Source: F23-B02 sp963625685 (GTDB lineage: Bacteria; Bacillota; Clostridia; Oscillospirales; Oscillospiraceae). From it: a stretch of 64,000 bases of DNA. The stretch covers positions 80,823 to 144,822 of the forward strand of contig CAVFTR010000004.1 in assembly GCA_963625685.1 (NCBI GenBank), written 5' to 3'. The number at the start of each line of letters is the position of its first letter. The first letter of the stretch is position 1. Of the stretch, positions 52,447 through 60,958 are shown piece after piece. The position numbers and the translations under genes are program-made. The notes beneath the pieces are model-generated. The model saw only the letters and a program-made list of their open reading frames with translations. It made no database searches and had not been told where the DNA came from.

Positions 52447-54441
52447 TTGAAACCTCAGCGCAACAGAGCGAGAGATATAGGCTTTTATGTTCTTATACTG
52501 GTGCTGCTTGCCTGCACTCTGTTCACTCTGCTCAACCAGGAGCCTGAGAGCGGCCAGCTCAGCTATGCTCAGGTAAAGGACCTGTTCAAAAACGAAAAGG
52601 TCCAGGAATTCACCTATAACGGTTCAAAGAACATCCTCGAGATGCAGGTCAGGGACTCGAGCGCTCAGGGCGGTACGAAGACCGTTTATTATAAAATGTA
52701 CAGCTTTTCGCTGTTTTACGAGGAGTTCGGCGAGCTCATCGACGAGCAGTACGACAGCGGCATAATCAAGGATTACCAGATAGAGCCCGTGCAGTCGACG
52801 TGGTGGCTGCAGCTGATCCCCTATGTCCTGTTCATCGGCTTCATGGTGTTCTGGATCGTCATGATGCAGCGCGCTCAGGGCGGCGGCGGAGCCGGCGGCG
52901 CGATGAAGTTCGGCAAGGCCAGAACGCGCCTCGGCAGCGAGGAGAAAAACCGCAAGACCTTCAACGACGTCGCCGGTGCAGATGAGGAAAAGGCGGAGCT
53001 GCAGGAGCTCGTGGAGTTTCTCAAGGACCCGAAATCGTTCACGAAAATGGGCGCGAGGATACCCAAGGGCGTCCTGCTCGTAGGTCCTCCGGGAACCGGC
53101 AAGACCCTGCTGGCCAAGGCCGTCGCGGGCGAGGCGGGCGTGCAGTTTCTGTCCATTTCCGGCTCCGACTTCGTGGAGCTTTACGTCGGTGTCGGCGCAT
53201 CGCGCGTGCGCGACCTCTTCGACCAGGCCAAGAAGGTCGCTCCGGCGATCATATTCATCGACGAGATCGACGCTGTCGGCCGTCAGCGCGGCTCAGGCCT
53301 CGGCGGCGGACACGACGAGCGCGAGCAGACGCTCAACCAGCTTCTCGTCGAGATGGACGGCTTCGGCAACAACGAGGGCGTCATCGTCATGGCGGCCACG
53401 AACCGCGCCGACATACTCGATAACGCGCTGCTGCGTCCCGGCCGCTTCGACCGCCAGGTCTATGTCGGTATGCCCGACATAAAGGGCAGGGAGGCGATCC
53501 TGAAGATACACTCACGCGGCAAGCCTCTCGGCGACGACGTCGACCTCAAGTCACTTGCCAAGGGCACGCCCGGCTTCTCCGGCGCTGATCTTGAAAACCT
53601 CATGAACGAGGCGGCCCTGCTGGCCGTGCGCCGCAAGCACCGCTTCATCACGATGGACGACTGCGACGAGGCCATACTCAAGGTCGAGATGGGCCCCGAA
53701 AAGAAGAGCCGCAAGATGTCGGACAAGGCAAAGCGCCTGACCGCGTACCACGAGTCCGGCCACGCGATAGCCTCGAAATTCCTCGAGCACACCGACCCCG
53801 TGCACTATATAACCATCATCCCGCGCGGCATGGCCGGCGGCTTCACGCTCTACCGTCCCGACGAGGACGCTGAGGACTTCACCTCCAGGGCGCAGATGTT
53901 CGAGCGCATCGTCTCCTGCCTCGGCGGCAGAATGGCCGAAAAGCTGTTCCTTGACGATATCTCGACCGGCGCGTCCGGCGATATCCAGCAGGCCACGAGC
54001 ATTGCCCGCAACATGGTCATGCGCTACGGGATGAGCGAAAAGCTCGGCCCCATCCAGTATGACAGCTCCGACCACAGCATCTTCATCGGCCGCGATTTTG
54101 GCACGACAAAGAGCTACTCGGAGGAGACCGCCGCCCTCATCGACGAGGAGGTCAAGCGCATCTTTGACGAGGCCGCGGCCCTGTGCGAAAAGATACTCAC
54201 CGAGCACCGCGACACGCTCATCGGTGTTGCCGAATACCTGCTCGAGAACGAGTCGATGGATCGCGAGACCTTCGACTACTACTGCGAGCACGGCACCTTC
54301 CCCGAGCCGAAGCCCGCGCCCGCCATGCAGGATGATACCATCGAGCGCCCCGCGCGCAAGATCGCCCGCTTTGACGAACCCCCTGCGGAGGATGCCTCGG
54401 CAGGCATGGCCGACGAGCCCGACGATAAAAAAGACGAATAA
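52447..54441 (+). CDS. ftsH: ATP-dependent zinc metalloprotease FtsH
   Basis: A 664-residue membrane AAA protease. Two N-terminal membrane helices (near 10-27 and 118-138) flank an extracellular domain; AAA domain motifs are GPPGTGKTLLAKAVAGEAG, IIFIDEIDAVGRQRG, and NALLRPGRFDRQVYVG; the zinc site HESGHAIA lies near residue 437. It starts at TTG 52447, supported by AAAAGGACGTG upstream and the N-terminus KPQRNRARD; no ATG gives a better start. The C-terminus has an acidic Pro-rich tail. A terminator follows. Confidence 0.96.
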   Translation: MKPQRNRARDIGFYVLILVLLACTLFTLLNQEPESGQLSYAQVKDLFKNEKVQEFTYNGSKNILEMQVRDSSAQGGTKTVYYKMYSFSLFYEEFGELIDEQYDSGIIKDYQIEPVQSTWWLQLIPYVLFIGFMVFWIVMMQRAQGGGGAGGAMKFGKARTRLGSEEKNRKTFNDVAGADEEKAELQELVEFLKDPKSFTKMGARIPKGVLLVGPPGTGKTLLAKAVAGEAGVQFLSISGSDFVELYVGVGASRVRDLFDQAKKVAPAIIFIDEIDAVGRQRGSGLGGGHDEREQTLNQLLVEMDGFGNNEGVIVMAATNRADILDNALLRPGRFDRQVYVGMPDIKGREAILKIHSRGKPLGDDVDLKSLAKGTPGFSGADLENLMNEAALLAVRRKHRFITMDDCDEAILKVEMGPEKKSRKMSDKAKRLTAYHESGHAIASKFLEHTDPVHYITIIPRGMAGGFTLYRPDEDAEDFTSRAQMFERIVSCLGGRMAEKLFLDDISTGASGDIQQATSIARNMVMRYGMSEKLGPIQYDSSDHSIFIGRDFGTTKSYSEETAALIDEEVKRIFDEAAALCEKILTEHRDTLIGVAEYLLENESMDRETFDYYCEHGTFPEPKPAPAMQDDTIERPARKIARFDEPPAEDASAGMADEPDDKKDE

Positions 54442-54446
54442 ATATC

Positions 54447-54476
54447 AAAGCTCCCGTCCTCGGACGGGAGCTTTTA
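54447..54476. terminator. Bidirectional terminator after ftsH
   Basis: AAGCTCCCGTC pairs with GACGGGAGCTT around a CTCG loop, followed by TTTT. It overlaps the end of the convergent small HTH gene. Confidence 0.85.
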
Positions 54477-54674
54477 CGTTTTCTCAAAGCGCATTATGTC
54501 CTCGACCCGGCAGTCGAGAATGCTGCAAAAGACATCTATCGTGTGCGTGCTGACGCTTTCGTTGCGCTTCAGGCGCGTTATCTGCGCGGGGCTGACCCCG
54601 TGTTTTTTTATCAGTGTATACTGCGTAACGCCCCTGCGCTTCATCGTTTCCCAAAGCGGTTCGTAAGAGATCAT
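54474..54674 (-). CDS. Small Cro/CI-type (HTH_26) DNA-binding protein
   Basis: A 66-residue helix-turn-helix protein: the HTH is in TQYTLIKKHGVSPAQITRLK, with the scaffold helices (STHTIDVFCSILDCRVEDI) typical of the HTH_26/YozG-like group. ATG 54674 is preferred because GAGG lies 10 bases before it; the TTG at 54683 is too close. It is convergent with ftsH and divergent from the LRR protein gene, and the intergenic region holds nested palindromes likely to be its operator. Confidence 0.85.
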   Translation of the reverse strand: MISYEPLWETMKRRGVTQYTLIKKHGVSPAQITRLKRNESVSTHTIDVFCSILDCRVEDIMRFEKT

Positions 54675-54704
54675 AACACCCAAGCCTCACTTTCTACTTG
54701 AATG

Positions 54705-54748
54705 TTAACCGAAAACAGTATATACTGATATTAACCAATATCGGTTAA
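54705..54748. promoter_or_regulatory. Nested palindromes between HTH gene and LRR gene
   Basis: Outer perfect arms TTAACCGA (54705-54712) and TCGGTTAA (54741-54748); inside, a perfect 12-bp palindrome CAGTATATACTG (54716-54727) and a hairpin GATATT-AACC-AATATC (54727-54742). The two genes are divergent, so this probably holds overlapping promoters and an operator for the small HTH protein. Confidence 0.6.
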
Positions 54749-54769
54749 TATATTCAAAGGAGAGGAATA

Positions 54770-56242
54770 ATGAAAAAACGAGTACTGAGCCTGCTGCTCG
54801 TGCTGCTGATGGTGCTGTCGTTGGTGCCGGTCAGCGCATTGGCGTGGTGGCATGAAGAAACCGACGTGCCCTATGCAGTTAAAGGCGGCAATATCTATTT
54901 TGATAAGTCAACAGGAACGATAACTGATTGTGACTCGGGTGTCACTGAAGCAAATATTCCGTCTGAGATTGACGGTGTTAAGGTGACGAGTATTGGCCCC
55001 TTCGCATTTTCTGATTGCATCAGCCTGACGAGTATCACAATACCTGACAGCATGACAGCTATTGAAGAAGGTACATTCAGTGGCTGCACGAGCCTTAAGA
55101 GCATAACGATACCCGATGGCATTACAAGCATTGGAGCTTTTGCCTTCAATAACTGTTTATGCCTCGAAAGTGTTTTTATTCCGGAAGGAATAGAAAGCAT
55201 AGGTGTCGGAGCATTTCGCACATGCAACAGCTTAGAGAGAATTGATGTAGCTGCCGGCAATGAAGCGTACAGTTCTATTGCTGGCGTTCTTTTCACAAAA
55301 GATCAAAAAACACTTGTTGTATATCCATGCAGCAAGGCGGACAAATCGTATGTTATCCCGGAAAGTGTGACGAGCGTCAGTGAAGAAGCATTCGCATTCT
55401 GTACAAAATTAGAGAATGTATCACTGACTGATAAAATTAAAATAATAGAGTATGGTACATTTCGAGAAAGCAGTAATCTTAGAAGCATTGTTATTCCTGA
55501 TAGTGTGTGTGAAATAGGTAATTGGGCGTTCGCAGGCTGCGAGAGTTTGGAAACTGTGTCTATAGGCAAAAATGCAAGCAAAATCGGGGACATGGGTTTT
55601 ACGTTTCCTTATGTATTTGGCCGCTGTGCACGACTGAGAAGCATTAATGTTAGTGATGAGAATTCTGCTTTCAGTTCTGCTAATGGGGTGCTTTTTAATA
55701 AAGAAAAGACCATGATTATTATGTACCCTCAAGGAAGAACTGACGCATCATATAAAATTCCCGATAGCGTAACGAGTATCGGCGGGAGCGCATTCTTTGC
55801 TTGCACAAATCTTTCGAGCATAACGATCCCCGACAGCGTCATTAGCATTAACAACGGTGCATTTTCCGATTGCCAAAGCCTCACAGATGTGTATTATACC
55901 GGCACGGAAGAACAGTGGAATGCAATATCAATGGAATATGAATTTAACGAATCCCTCCTGAACGCAACCATCCACTACAACTACCACGAGCACGTCACCG
56001 AGCTTCGCGACGCAGTCGAGCCCACCTGCACCGACCCCGGCTACACCGGCGACGAGGTGTGTATGCTCTGCGGCGAGGTGATATCTCAGGGCGAGACTAT
56101 CGACGCGACCGGCCACCACTTCAAGGGCAATGCCTGCACCGACTGCGGCGCGACTCGCTCCACAGCCGATACCATCCGCGCGTTTTTCCAGGATTCATTT
56201 AATAGCTTCAAGAGCTTCTTCGATAAGCTCTTCGGAAGATAA
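54770..56242 (+). CDS. Exported BspA-type leucine-rich-repeat protein
   Basis: A 490-residue exported protein. Signal peptide (VLSLLLVLLMVLSLVPVSALA) is followed by about twelve BspA-type LRR_5 repeats (about 55-395), such as FSGCTSLKSITIPDGITSIG, interrupted by two insertions that begin with AGNEAYSSIAGVLFTKDQKT-like text. The C-terminal part (about 405-465) contains a Cys-rich module, CTDPGYTGDEVCMLCG and CTDCGA, also found in the SLH protein at 58254, then an amphipathic helix. No SLH or LPXTG anchor. The LRR core is AT-rich while both ends are GC-rich, suggesting a transferred or exchanged core. Such proteins often bind host or bacterial surfaces. Confidence 0.9.
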   Translation: MKKRVLSLLLVLLMVLSLVPVSALAWWHEETDVPYAVKGGNIYFDKSTGTITDCDSGVTEANIPSEIDGVKVTSIGPFAFSDCISLTSITIPDSMTAIEEGTFSGCTSLKSITIPDGITSIGAFAFNNCLCLESVFIPEGIESIGVGAFRTCNSLERIDVAAGNEAYSSIAGVLFTKDQKTLVVYPCSKADKSYVIPESVTSVSEEAFAFCTKLENVSLTDKIKIIEYGTFRESSNLRSIVIPDSVCEIGNWAFAGCESLETVSIGKNASKIGDMGFTFPYVFGRCARLRSINVSDENSAFSSANGVLFNKEKTMIIMYPQGRTDASYKIPDSVTSIGGSAFFACTNLSSITIPDSVISINNGAFSDCQSLTDVYYTGTEEQWNAISMEYEFNESLLNATIHYNYHEHVTELRDAVEPTCTDPGYTGDEVCMLCGEVISQGETIDATGHHFKGNACTDCGATRSTADTIRAFFQDSFNSFKSFFDKLFGR

Positions 56243-56269
56243 CGCAGCATAACATGAGAATAAAAAAAC

Positions 56270-56298
56270 GCACCGCAGGTGACCCTGCGGTGCATTTT
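56270..56298 (+). terminator. Intrinsic terminator after the LRR gene
   Basis: GCACCGCAGG pairs with CCTGCGGTGC, followed by ATTTTT. Confidence 0.9.
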
Positions 56299-56303
56299 TA
56301 TGC

Positions 56304-56332
56304 TTGACAACAGTCCGAAATCGTACTATAAT
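56304..56332 (+). promoter_or_regulatory. Perfect consensus promoter of the marR-MATE operon
   Basis: TTGACA at 56304-56309, 17-bp spacer, TATAAT at 56327-56332. Both hexamers match the sigma-A consensus exactly. Confidence 0.9.
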
Positions 56333-56352
56333 CCGTAAGTACGATTTCGGAC
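56313..56352. promoter_or_regulatory. MarR operator, perfect 14-bp inverted repeat
   Basis: GTCCGAAATCGTAC (56313-56326) and GTACGATTTCGGAC (56339-56352) are exact inverted repeats that straddle the -10 box, ending 14 bp before the marR ATG. This layout is typical of autorepression. Confidence 0.85.
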
Positions 56353-56366
56353 CAAAGGAGCAAAGC

Positions 56367-56807
56367 ATGGCATATCAATCAAAGCAGCTGCGCCGCTTCA
56401 ACCGCCTTGTCGGCGAAACGGACGCGGCATATCACGAGATCGCGCAGCGGCTCGGCCTATCCGACAGCGCGTTCCAGATACTGTACACCCTGTACGACGA
56501 GGGCGGCGCATGCCCCCTGCGCGAGGTCTGCGCCTACTCGGGACTGACGAAGCAGACGGTCAACTCCGCTCTGCGCAAGCTCGAGCGCGAGGGCCGCGTG
56601 GTGACGGCCAGCAGCGATGCGCGGCACAAGACCGTGGCGCTCACGCCGGAGGGCGCGGCGCTGGCGGAGCGCACCGTCGCGCAGGTGATCGCGATAGAAA
56701 ACGACATTCTCGGCTCGTGGCCGGAGGAAGCGCTTGAAAAATATCTGCGCCTTACCGAGGCCTACCTCGACGCGCTGCGCGAGCGGGCGGGGGAGGTGCG
56801 GGCATGA
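56367..56807 (+). CDS. MarR family regulator of the MATE exporter
   Basis: A 146-residue winged-helix regulator. Features: LGLSDSAFQILYTLYDEGGA, recognition helix GLTKQTVNSALRKLEREGRV and wing TASSDARHKTVALTPEG. The ATG at 56367 follows AAAGGAG; an upstream ATG at 56304 overlaps the promoter and is not used. It overlaps the MATE gene by 4 bp (ATGA), and a perfect dyad covers its promoter, so it probably represses both genes until a ligand, likely an exported compound, binds. Confidence 0.93.
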   Translation: MAYQSKQLRRFNRLVGETDAAYHEIAQRLGLSDSAFQILYTLYDEGGACPLREVCAYSGLTKQTVNSALRKLEREGRVVTASSDARHKTVALTPEGAALAERTVAQVIAIENDILGSWPEEALEKYLRLTEAYLDALRERAGEVRA

Positions 56808-58132
56808 ACATAAGACTCTCCGACCACTTCGACTACAGGCGTCTGCTGCGCTACGCCCTGCCGTCGATCATCATGATGGTATTCACCTCGATCTACGGCA
56901 TCGTCGACGGCTTTTTCGTCTCAAACTACGCGGGCAAGACGCCGTTTGCGGCGGTGAACCTCATCATGCCGCTGCTGCTCGTGCTCGGCTGCGTGGGCTT
57001 CATGTTCGGCACCGGCGGCGGCGCGCTCATCGCCAAGACCATGGGCGAGCGCAAGCCGGACAAGGCAAACGAGATATTCACGCTCATCATCGCCGTATCG
57101 GCGGCCTGCGGCGTGGTGCTCGCGGCGCTGGGATTTTTCCTGCTGCGTCCTGTGGCGGAGCTAATGGGCGCTTCGGGCGAGCTGCTCGAGCACAGCCTCA
57201 CCTACGGCCGAATAATCCTCGCGGCGCTGCCGTTTTACATCCTGCAATTTGAGTTCCAGTGCCTGTTCGCGACGGCCGAGAAGCCGAAGCTCGGCCTGTA
57301 CGTGACCGTCGCCTCGGGCGTTGCGAACATGATCCTCGACGCGCTGCTCGTGGGCGTATTTCCCTTCGGCGTCGCCGGAGCGGCGGCGGCGACCGCGATA
57401 AGCGAGTTTGCCGGCGGCGTTATCCCGCTCATATATTTCTCCCGCGAGAACACGAGCCGTCTGCGCCTCGTGAAGCTGAAATTCGACGGAAAAGCGCTGC
57501 TCAAGACCTGCGGCAACGGCTCGTCGGAGTTCATGAGCAACGTCTCCATCTCGCTGGTGAGCATGCTGTACAACGTGCAGCTGATGAAATACGCGGGGGA
57601 GGACGGCGTCGCGGCCTATGGCGTGCTGATGTACGTCAGCCTGGTCTTCCAGGCGATATTCATCGGCTACTCGGTCGGCACCGCGCCCATAACGGGCTAC
57701 AATTTCGGCGCGGAGAACAGGGCCGAGCTCAAGAATCTGCTCTCGCGCAGCCTGCGGATAATTTCCGTGTGCGCGCTGTGTATGTTCGCGGCAGGGCAGC
57801 TGCTGGCAGAGCCCCTGGGCCGGATATTTGTCGGCTACGATGCGGAGCTTCTTTCCATGACGGTCCACGCCTTCGGGATATTCTCCTTTGCCTTTCTGTT
57901 TTCTGGCTTTTCGATTTTCGGCTCGTCGTTTTTCACGGCGCTCAACGACGGCCTGACGAGCGCGCTCATATCCTTTCTGCGCACGCTCGTTTTCCAGCTT
58001 GCGGCGGTGCTGCTGTTCCCGCTCATCTGGGGGCTTGACGGCATCTGGCTGTCCATCGTCGGCGCGGAGGTCATGTCAGTGCTTGCCACGGCGGCCTTTC
58101 TCGTGCTCAAGCGCGGGCGCTACGGCTATTGA
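56804..58132 (+). CDS. MATE family multidrug efflux transporter
   Basis: A 442-residue membrane protein with about 12 predicted helices and two homologous halves, the second beginning near residue 230. Motifs PSIIMMVFTSIYGIVDGFFV, MFGTGGGALIAKTMGERKPD and QAIFIGYSVGTAPITGYNFG are typical of the MATE/DinF group. It exports cationic or other small compounds using ion gradients. Translation is coupled to marR. No terminator was found; the next promoter begins 24 bp downstream. Confidence 0.93.
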   Translation: MNIRLSDHFDYRRLLRYALPSIIMMVFTSIYGIVDGFFVSNYAGKTPFAAVNLIMPLLLVLGCVGFMFGTGGGALIAKTMGERKPDKANEIFTLIIAVSAACGVVLAALGFFLLRPVAELMGASGELLEHSLTYGRIILAALPFYILQFEFQCLFATAEKPKLGLYVTVASGVANMILDALLVGVFPFGVAGAAAATAISEFAGGVIPLIYFSRENTSRLRLVKLKFDGKALLKTCGNGSSEFMSNVSISLVSMLYNVQLMKYAGEDGVAAYGVLMYVSLVFQAIFIGYSVGTAPITGYNFGAENRAELKNLLSRSLRIISVCALCMFAAGQLLAEPLGRIFVGYDAELLSMTVHAFGIFSFAFLFSGFSIFGSSFFTALNDGLTSALISFLRTLVFQLAAVLLFPLIWGLDGIWLSIVGAEVMSVLATAAFLVLKRGRYGY

Positions 58133-58155
58133 GCTCTCCCGCGCCGCTTTGTATC

Positions 58156-58183
58156 TTGACATGGCGGGCAGATATGCTATAAT
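58156..58183 (+). promoter_or_regulatory. Promoter of the SLH/Cys-repeat surface protein
   Basis: TTGACA at 58156-58161, 16-bp spacer, TATAAT at 58178-58183. A 15-bp string GGGCAGATATGCTAT at 58166-58180 recurs at 62860-62874 upstream of another surface protein. Confidence 0.8.
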
Positions 58184-58253
58184 CTAACTGACAATTGCCG
58201 CTTTCGGAAGGAACGGTAAAAAACCAACATAAGGAAAAATAACAGGAGGAAAC

Positions 58254-60896
58254 ATGAAAAAGAGACTTATCAGCATGCTGATGGCGGTTCTCATGATCGC
58301 GTCCCTGCTGCCTGCATCCGCTGTACTGGCGGATACGACGGCGGCGTGTACGCATACGAACACTAAAACTGTCACAGTCATGGAGAAGGATGCCGAGAAT
58401 AAGGTTCCCGGCATTAAGGCTACTGTTTGCACTAAATGCGGTGAGGTCACTAACGTAACTATCACGCGATTCAAAGACGATAAATGGTACACGCTAAAGT
58501 GCAAGCACGAAACGAGCAAGGTCGTCGAGGTTCAGAAGGCTGCCTGCGAGCAGTTTGGACTTAAGGTCAGCTACTGCGTCGACTGCGGCGAGGCAGTTCC
58601 TACAAAGGATCTTGCCGGTGCAGACGGAGAAAAGGCAGTTTTTAAAGCTGAAAAACCGCTTGCGCATAACTATGACAAGTTCACTGTCCAAGTATATCCC
58701 ACCTGCACCAAAGACGGTTGGGGATATGTTGAATGTACGCTCTGCGGTGACCCTAAGTTCGTCGCGAATGCTGACGCCGCGGTAAGTGAGCTGAAGGCCA
58801 GTAACTATGCCACTGCTGCCGCATACCAGGCACGCTACAATGAGGTCAAAGCACTGTTCATCATGACCGATAAAGAACATGATGGCACAAAATTTGTGAC
58901 TGTTACCAGAGAAATCACTGGTTTTGTCGACGATAGTGGCCAGACAAGGACTCTTGAACCTGCAAGAGACTATGTGCATAAAAATACCATAAGCGGCAAA
59001 TACGACGCAACTGAAAATGAAATCATTAAATCAAACAGTACATCAGACGTTAAGGAATATAAAGCCAGTGTTAGCGGGACTACGATAACGTTTACTGAAA
59101 CAACGGCTCTTGATGCAGTAGTCAGCCGCAGCGCTGATAAGTACTGCGCTTCATGCCACAAAGTGATTGAAGGTGCGGAAAATACAAGCGAAACGCATAG
59201 CCCTCTCGGAACGGAACCTGACAAGCTCGGCTATGCTCCCTATATCGATAAAAACGGCTATCCGCATGATGGCAAGACTGATACATGGAAATGTGCAACC
59301 TGTGGTGAGCAGTATGGCGGTATAACGCTTGACTTTGACGAGTATTTTAACTTCAACAACACTAATGATCTAAAAAGAGATAGGTATAGTGTTTCGGACA
59401 TCGTTATTCCCGGTAAGGCTGTGACCTGCTATGAAAACGGGCAGACTGATACTGTTCTTGAATTCGACAAGACCGAAGGCAAATGGACGATCAAGCAGGT
59501 TGGCGCGCCTATAACGACCAAACCCGCACACAATATGGTTGATGTGGCAGCCGTCGACCCTGACTGCAAGACAGGCAAAGCGGGATGTATATACACCAAT
59601 TACAAAAAATGCACAAATGAAGGATGCACCAAGGTTGAAGGCTCGGCAAACAACAAGATTGATATACCGGCGAACCATACATGGAAAGAGACAATACTTG
59701 TCGAGGCTACCTGCACACATACCGGCATTGCGGTTGAAAAATGCACCAAGTGCCAGTCTTACAAGCTGACCGATGATAAAAATAATGTGGCCAAGACAAT
59801 TCTGGAAAAGAAGACCACTCACGTTGCAGCTGCTGAGCTCGCAAACGTTAAGGAAGCGACCTGCCTTGAGAAGGGCTACACCGGCGACAAGGTCTGCAAG
59901 TTCTGCGGCTACGTCATGGAAGCCGGCAAGGAGACCAAGCTCGGCGATCACACCCCCGTTGCCGTCGACGCAAAGGCTCCCACCTGCACCGAGCCCGGCG
60001 TGACCAAGGGCACCGTCTGCAAGGTCTGCGAGAAGGTCCTCGAGGCTCAGAAGACCGACCCCGCACTCGGCCACCAGACCGAGCTCCGGAACGCCAAGGC
60101 AGCCACCTGCACCGAGGCCGGCTACACCGGCGATACGTACTGCACCCGCTGCAAGACCGTCGTCGAAAAGGGCAAGGCCCTCACCAAGCTTGAGCACCAG
60201 ACCGAGCTCCGGGACGCCAAGGCAGCCACCTGCACCGAGGCCGGCTACACCGGCGATAAGTACTGCACCCTCTGCAAGACCGTCGTCGAAAAGGGCGCCG
60301 CGACCAAGGCCCTCGAGCACAACTACGTAAACGGCCTGTGCTCCCGCTGCGACGCAAAGCAGCCCGGCTACATGCCCTTCACGGACGTCACCAAGGGCGA
60401 TTACTACTATGACGCTATCATGTGGGCGTACACCAACGACATCACCAAGGGCACCAGCAAGACCACCTTCGGCGTGAACTCCGGCTGCACCCGCGCTCAG
60501 ATCGTCACCTTCCTGTGGCGCGCTGCCGGCTCTCCCGCGCCCAAGACCACGGTCAATCCCTTCATTGACATCGCCAAGGGCGACTACTACAACGCGATCC
60601 TCTGGGCCGTTGATAACGGCATCACCAAGGGCGTCGGCAACAATAAGTTCGACCCCGACGGCCAGTGCACCCGCGGCCAGATAGTCACCTTCCTGTGGCG
60701 CTATGAGAAGAGCCCCGTCGTGAGCACTGCCCTCAGCTTCACCGATGTTGCCAAGGGCGATTACTACTATGACGCGGTCCTGTGGGCTGTTCAGAACGGC
60801 ATCACCAAGGGTACCGGCAACGGCGCGTTCTCGCCCAACGCTACCTGCACCCGCGCTCAGGCTGTCACCTTCCTTTACCGCGATTTCGTAAAGTAA
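58254..60896 (+). CDS. Large SLH-anchored surface protein with Cys-pair repeats
   Basis: An 880-residue exported protein. Signal peptide (SMLMAVLMIASLLPASAVLA), then a long region of CxxC-bearing segments (for example CTKCGE, CVDCGE, CTLCGD, CASCHK, CATCGE, about 30-500), three or more tandem modules of about 41 residues with CTEAGYTGDTYCTRC-type text (about 530-690), and three C-terminal SLH repeats (about 705-880, FTDVTKGDYYYDAIMWAYTN). GGAGG precedes the ATG. SLH domains tether it to the wall. The N-terminal core is AT-rich, the repeat and SLH parts GC-rich. Each CxxC pair could bind zinc or form disulfides. Function unknown. Confidence 0.85.
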   Translation: MKKRLISMLMAVLMIASLLPASAVLADTTAACTHTNTKTVTVMEKDAENKVPGIKATVCTKCGEVTNVTITRFKDDKWYTLKCKHETSKVVEVQKAACEQFGLKVSYCVDCGEAVPTKDLAGADGEKAVFKAEKPLAHNYDKFTVQVYPTCTKDGWGYVECTLCGDPKFVANADAAVSELKASNYATAAAYQARYNEVKALFIMTDKEHDGTKFVTVTREITGFVDDSGQTRTLEPARDYVHKNTISGKYDATENEIIKSNSTSDVKEYKASVSGTTITFTETTALDAVVSRSADKYCASCHKVIEGAENTSETHSPLGTEPDKLGYAPYIDKNGYPHDGKTDTWKCATCGEQYGGITLDFDEYFNFNNTNDLKRDRYSVSDIVIPGKAVTCYENGQTDTVLEFDKTEGKWTIKQVGAPITTKPAHNMVDVAAVDPDCKTGKAGCIYTNYKKCTNEGCTKVEGSANNKIDIPANHTWKETILVEATCTHTGIAVEKCTKCQSYKLTDDKNNVAKTILEKKTTHVAAAELANVKEATCLEKGYTGDKVCKFCGYVMEAGKETKLGDHTPVAVDAKAPTCTEPGVTKGTVCKVCEKVLEAQKTDPALGHQTELRNAKAATCTEAGYTGDTYCTRCKTVVEKGKALTKLEHQTELRDAKAATCTEAGYTGDKYCTLCKTVVEKGAATKALEHNYVNGLCSRCDAKQPGYMPFTDVTKGDYYYDAIMWAYTNDITKGTSKTTFGVNSGCTRAQIVTFLWRAAGSPAPKTTVNPFIDIAKGDYYNAILWAVDNGITKGVGNNKFDPDGQCTRGQIVTFLWRYEKSPVVSTALSFTDVAKGDYYYDAVLWAVQNGITKGTGNGAFSPNATCTRAQAVTFLYRDFVK
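60072..60317 (+). repeat. Two 123-bp near-identical tandem repeats in the SLH protein
   Basis: Units 60072-60194 and 60195-60317 encode 41-residue modules beginning HQTELR(N/D)AKAATC. The first 70 bases of each differ at about two positions. A more diverged copy lies just upstream. Confidence 0.85.
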
Positions 60897-60909
60897 TAAG
60901 CTGATTTTC

Positions 60910-60944
60910 AATAACTCCACGTCCCCCGACGTGGAGTTATTTTT
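60910..60944. terminator. Intrinsic terminator after the large SLH gene
   Basis: ATAACTCCACGT pairs with ACGTGGAGTTAT around a CCCCCG loop, then TTTT. Confidence 0.9.
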
Positions 60945-60958
60945 ACAGGGAGATGCAT

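Noticed and set aside
60072..60317. Possible CRISPR or direct-repeat array
   Set aside because: The repeats are in frame within a protein gene, have no unique spacers, and no cas genes are nearby.
59370..60920. A 516-codon minus-strand frame over the SLH protein
   Set aside because: Its low-complexity Gly/Ala/Leu text mirrors the repeat codons of the plus-strand gene; no ribosome site.
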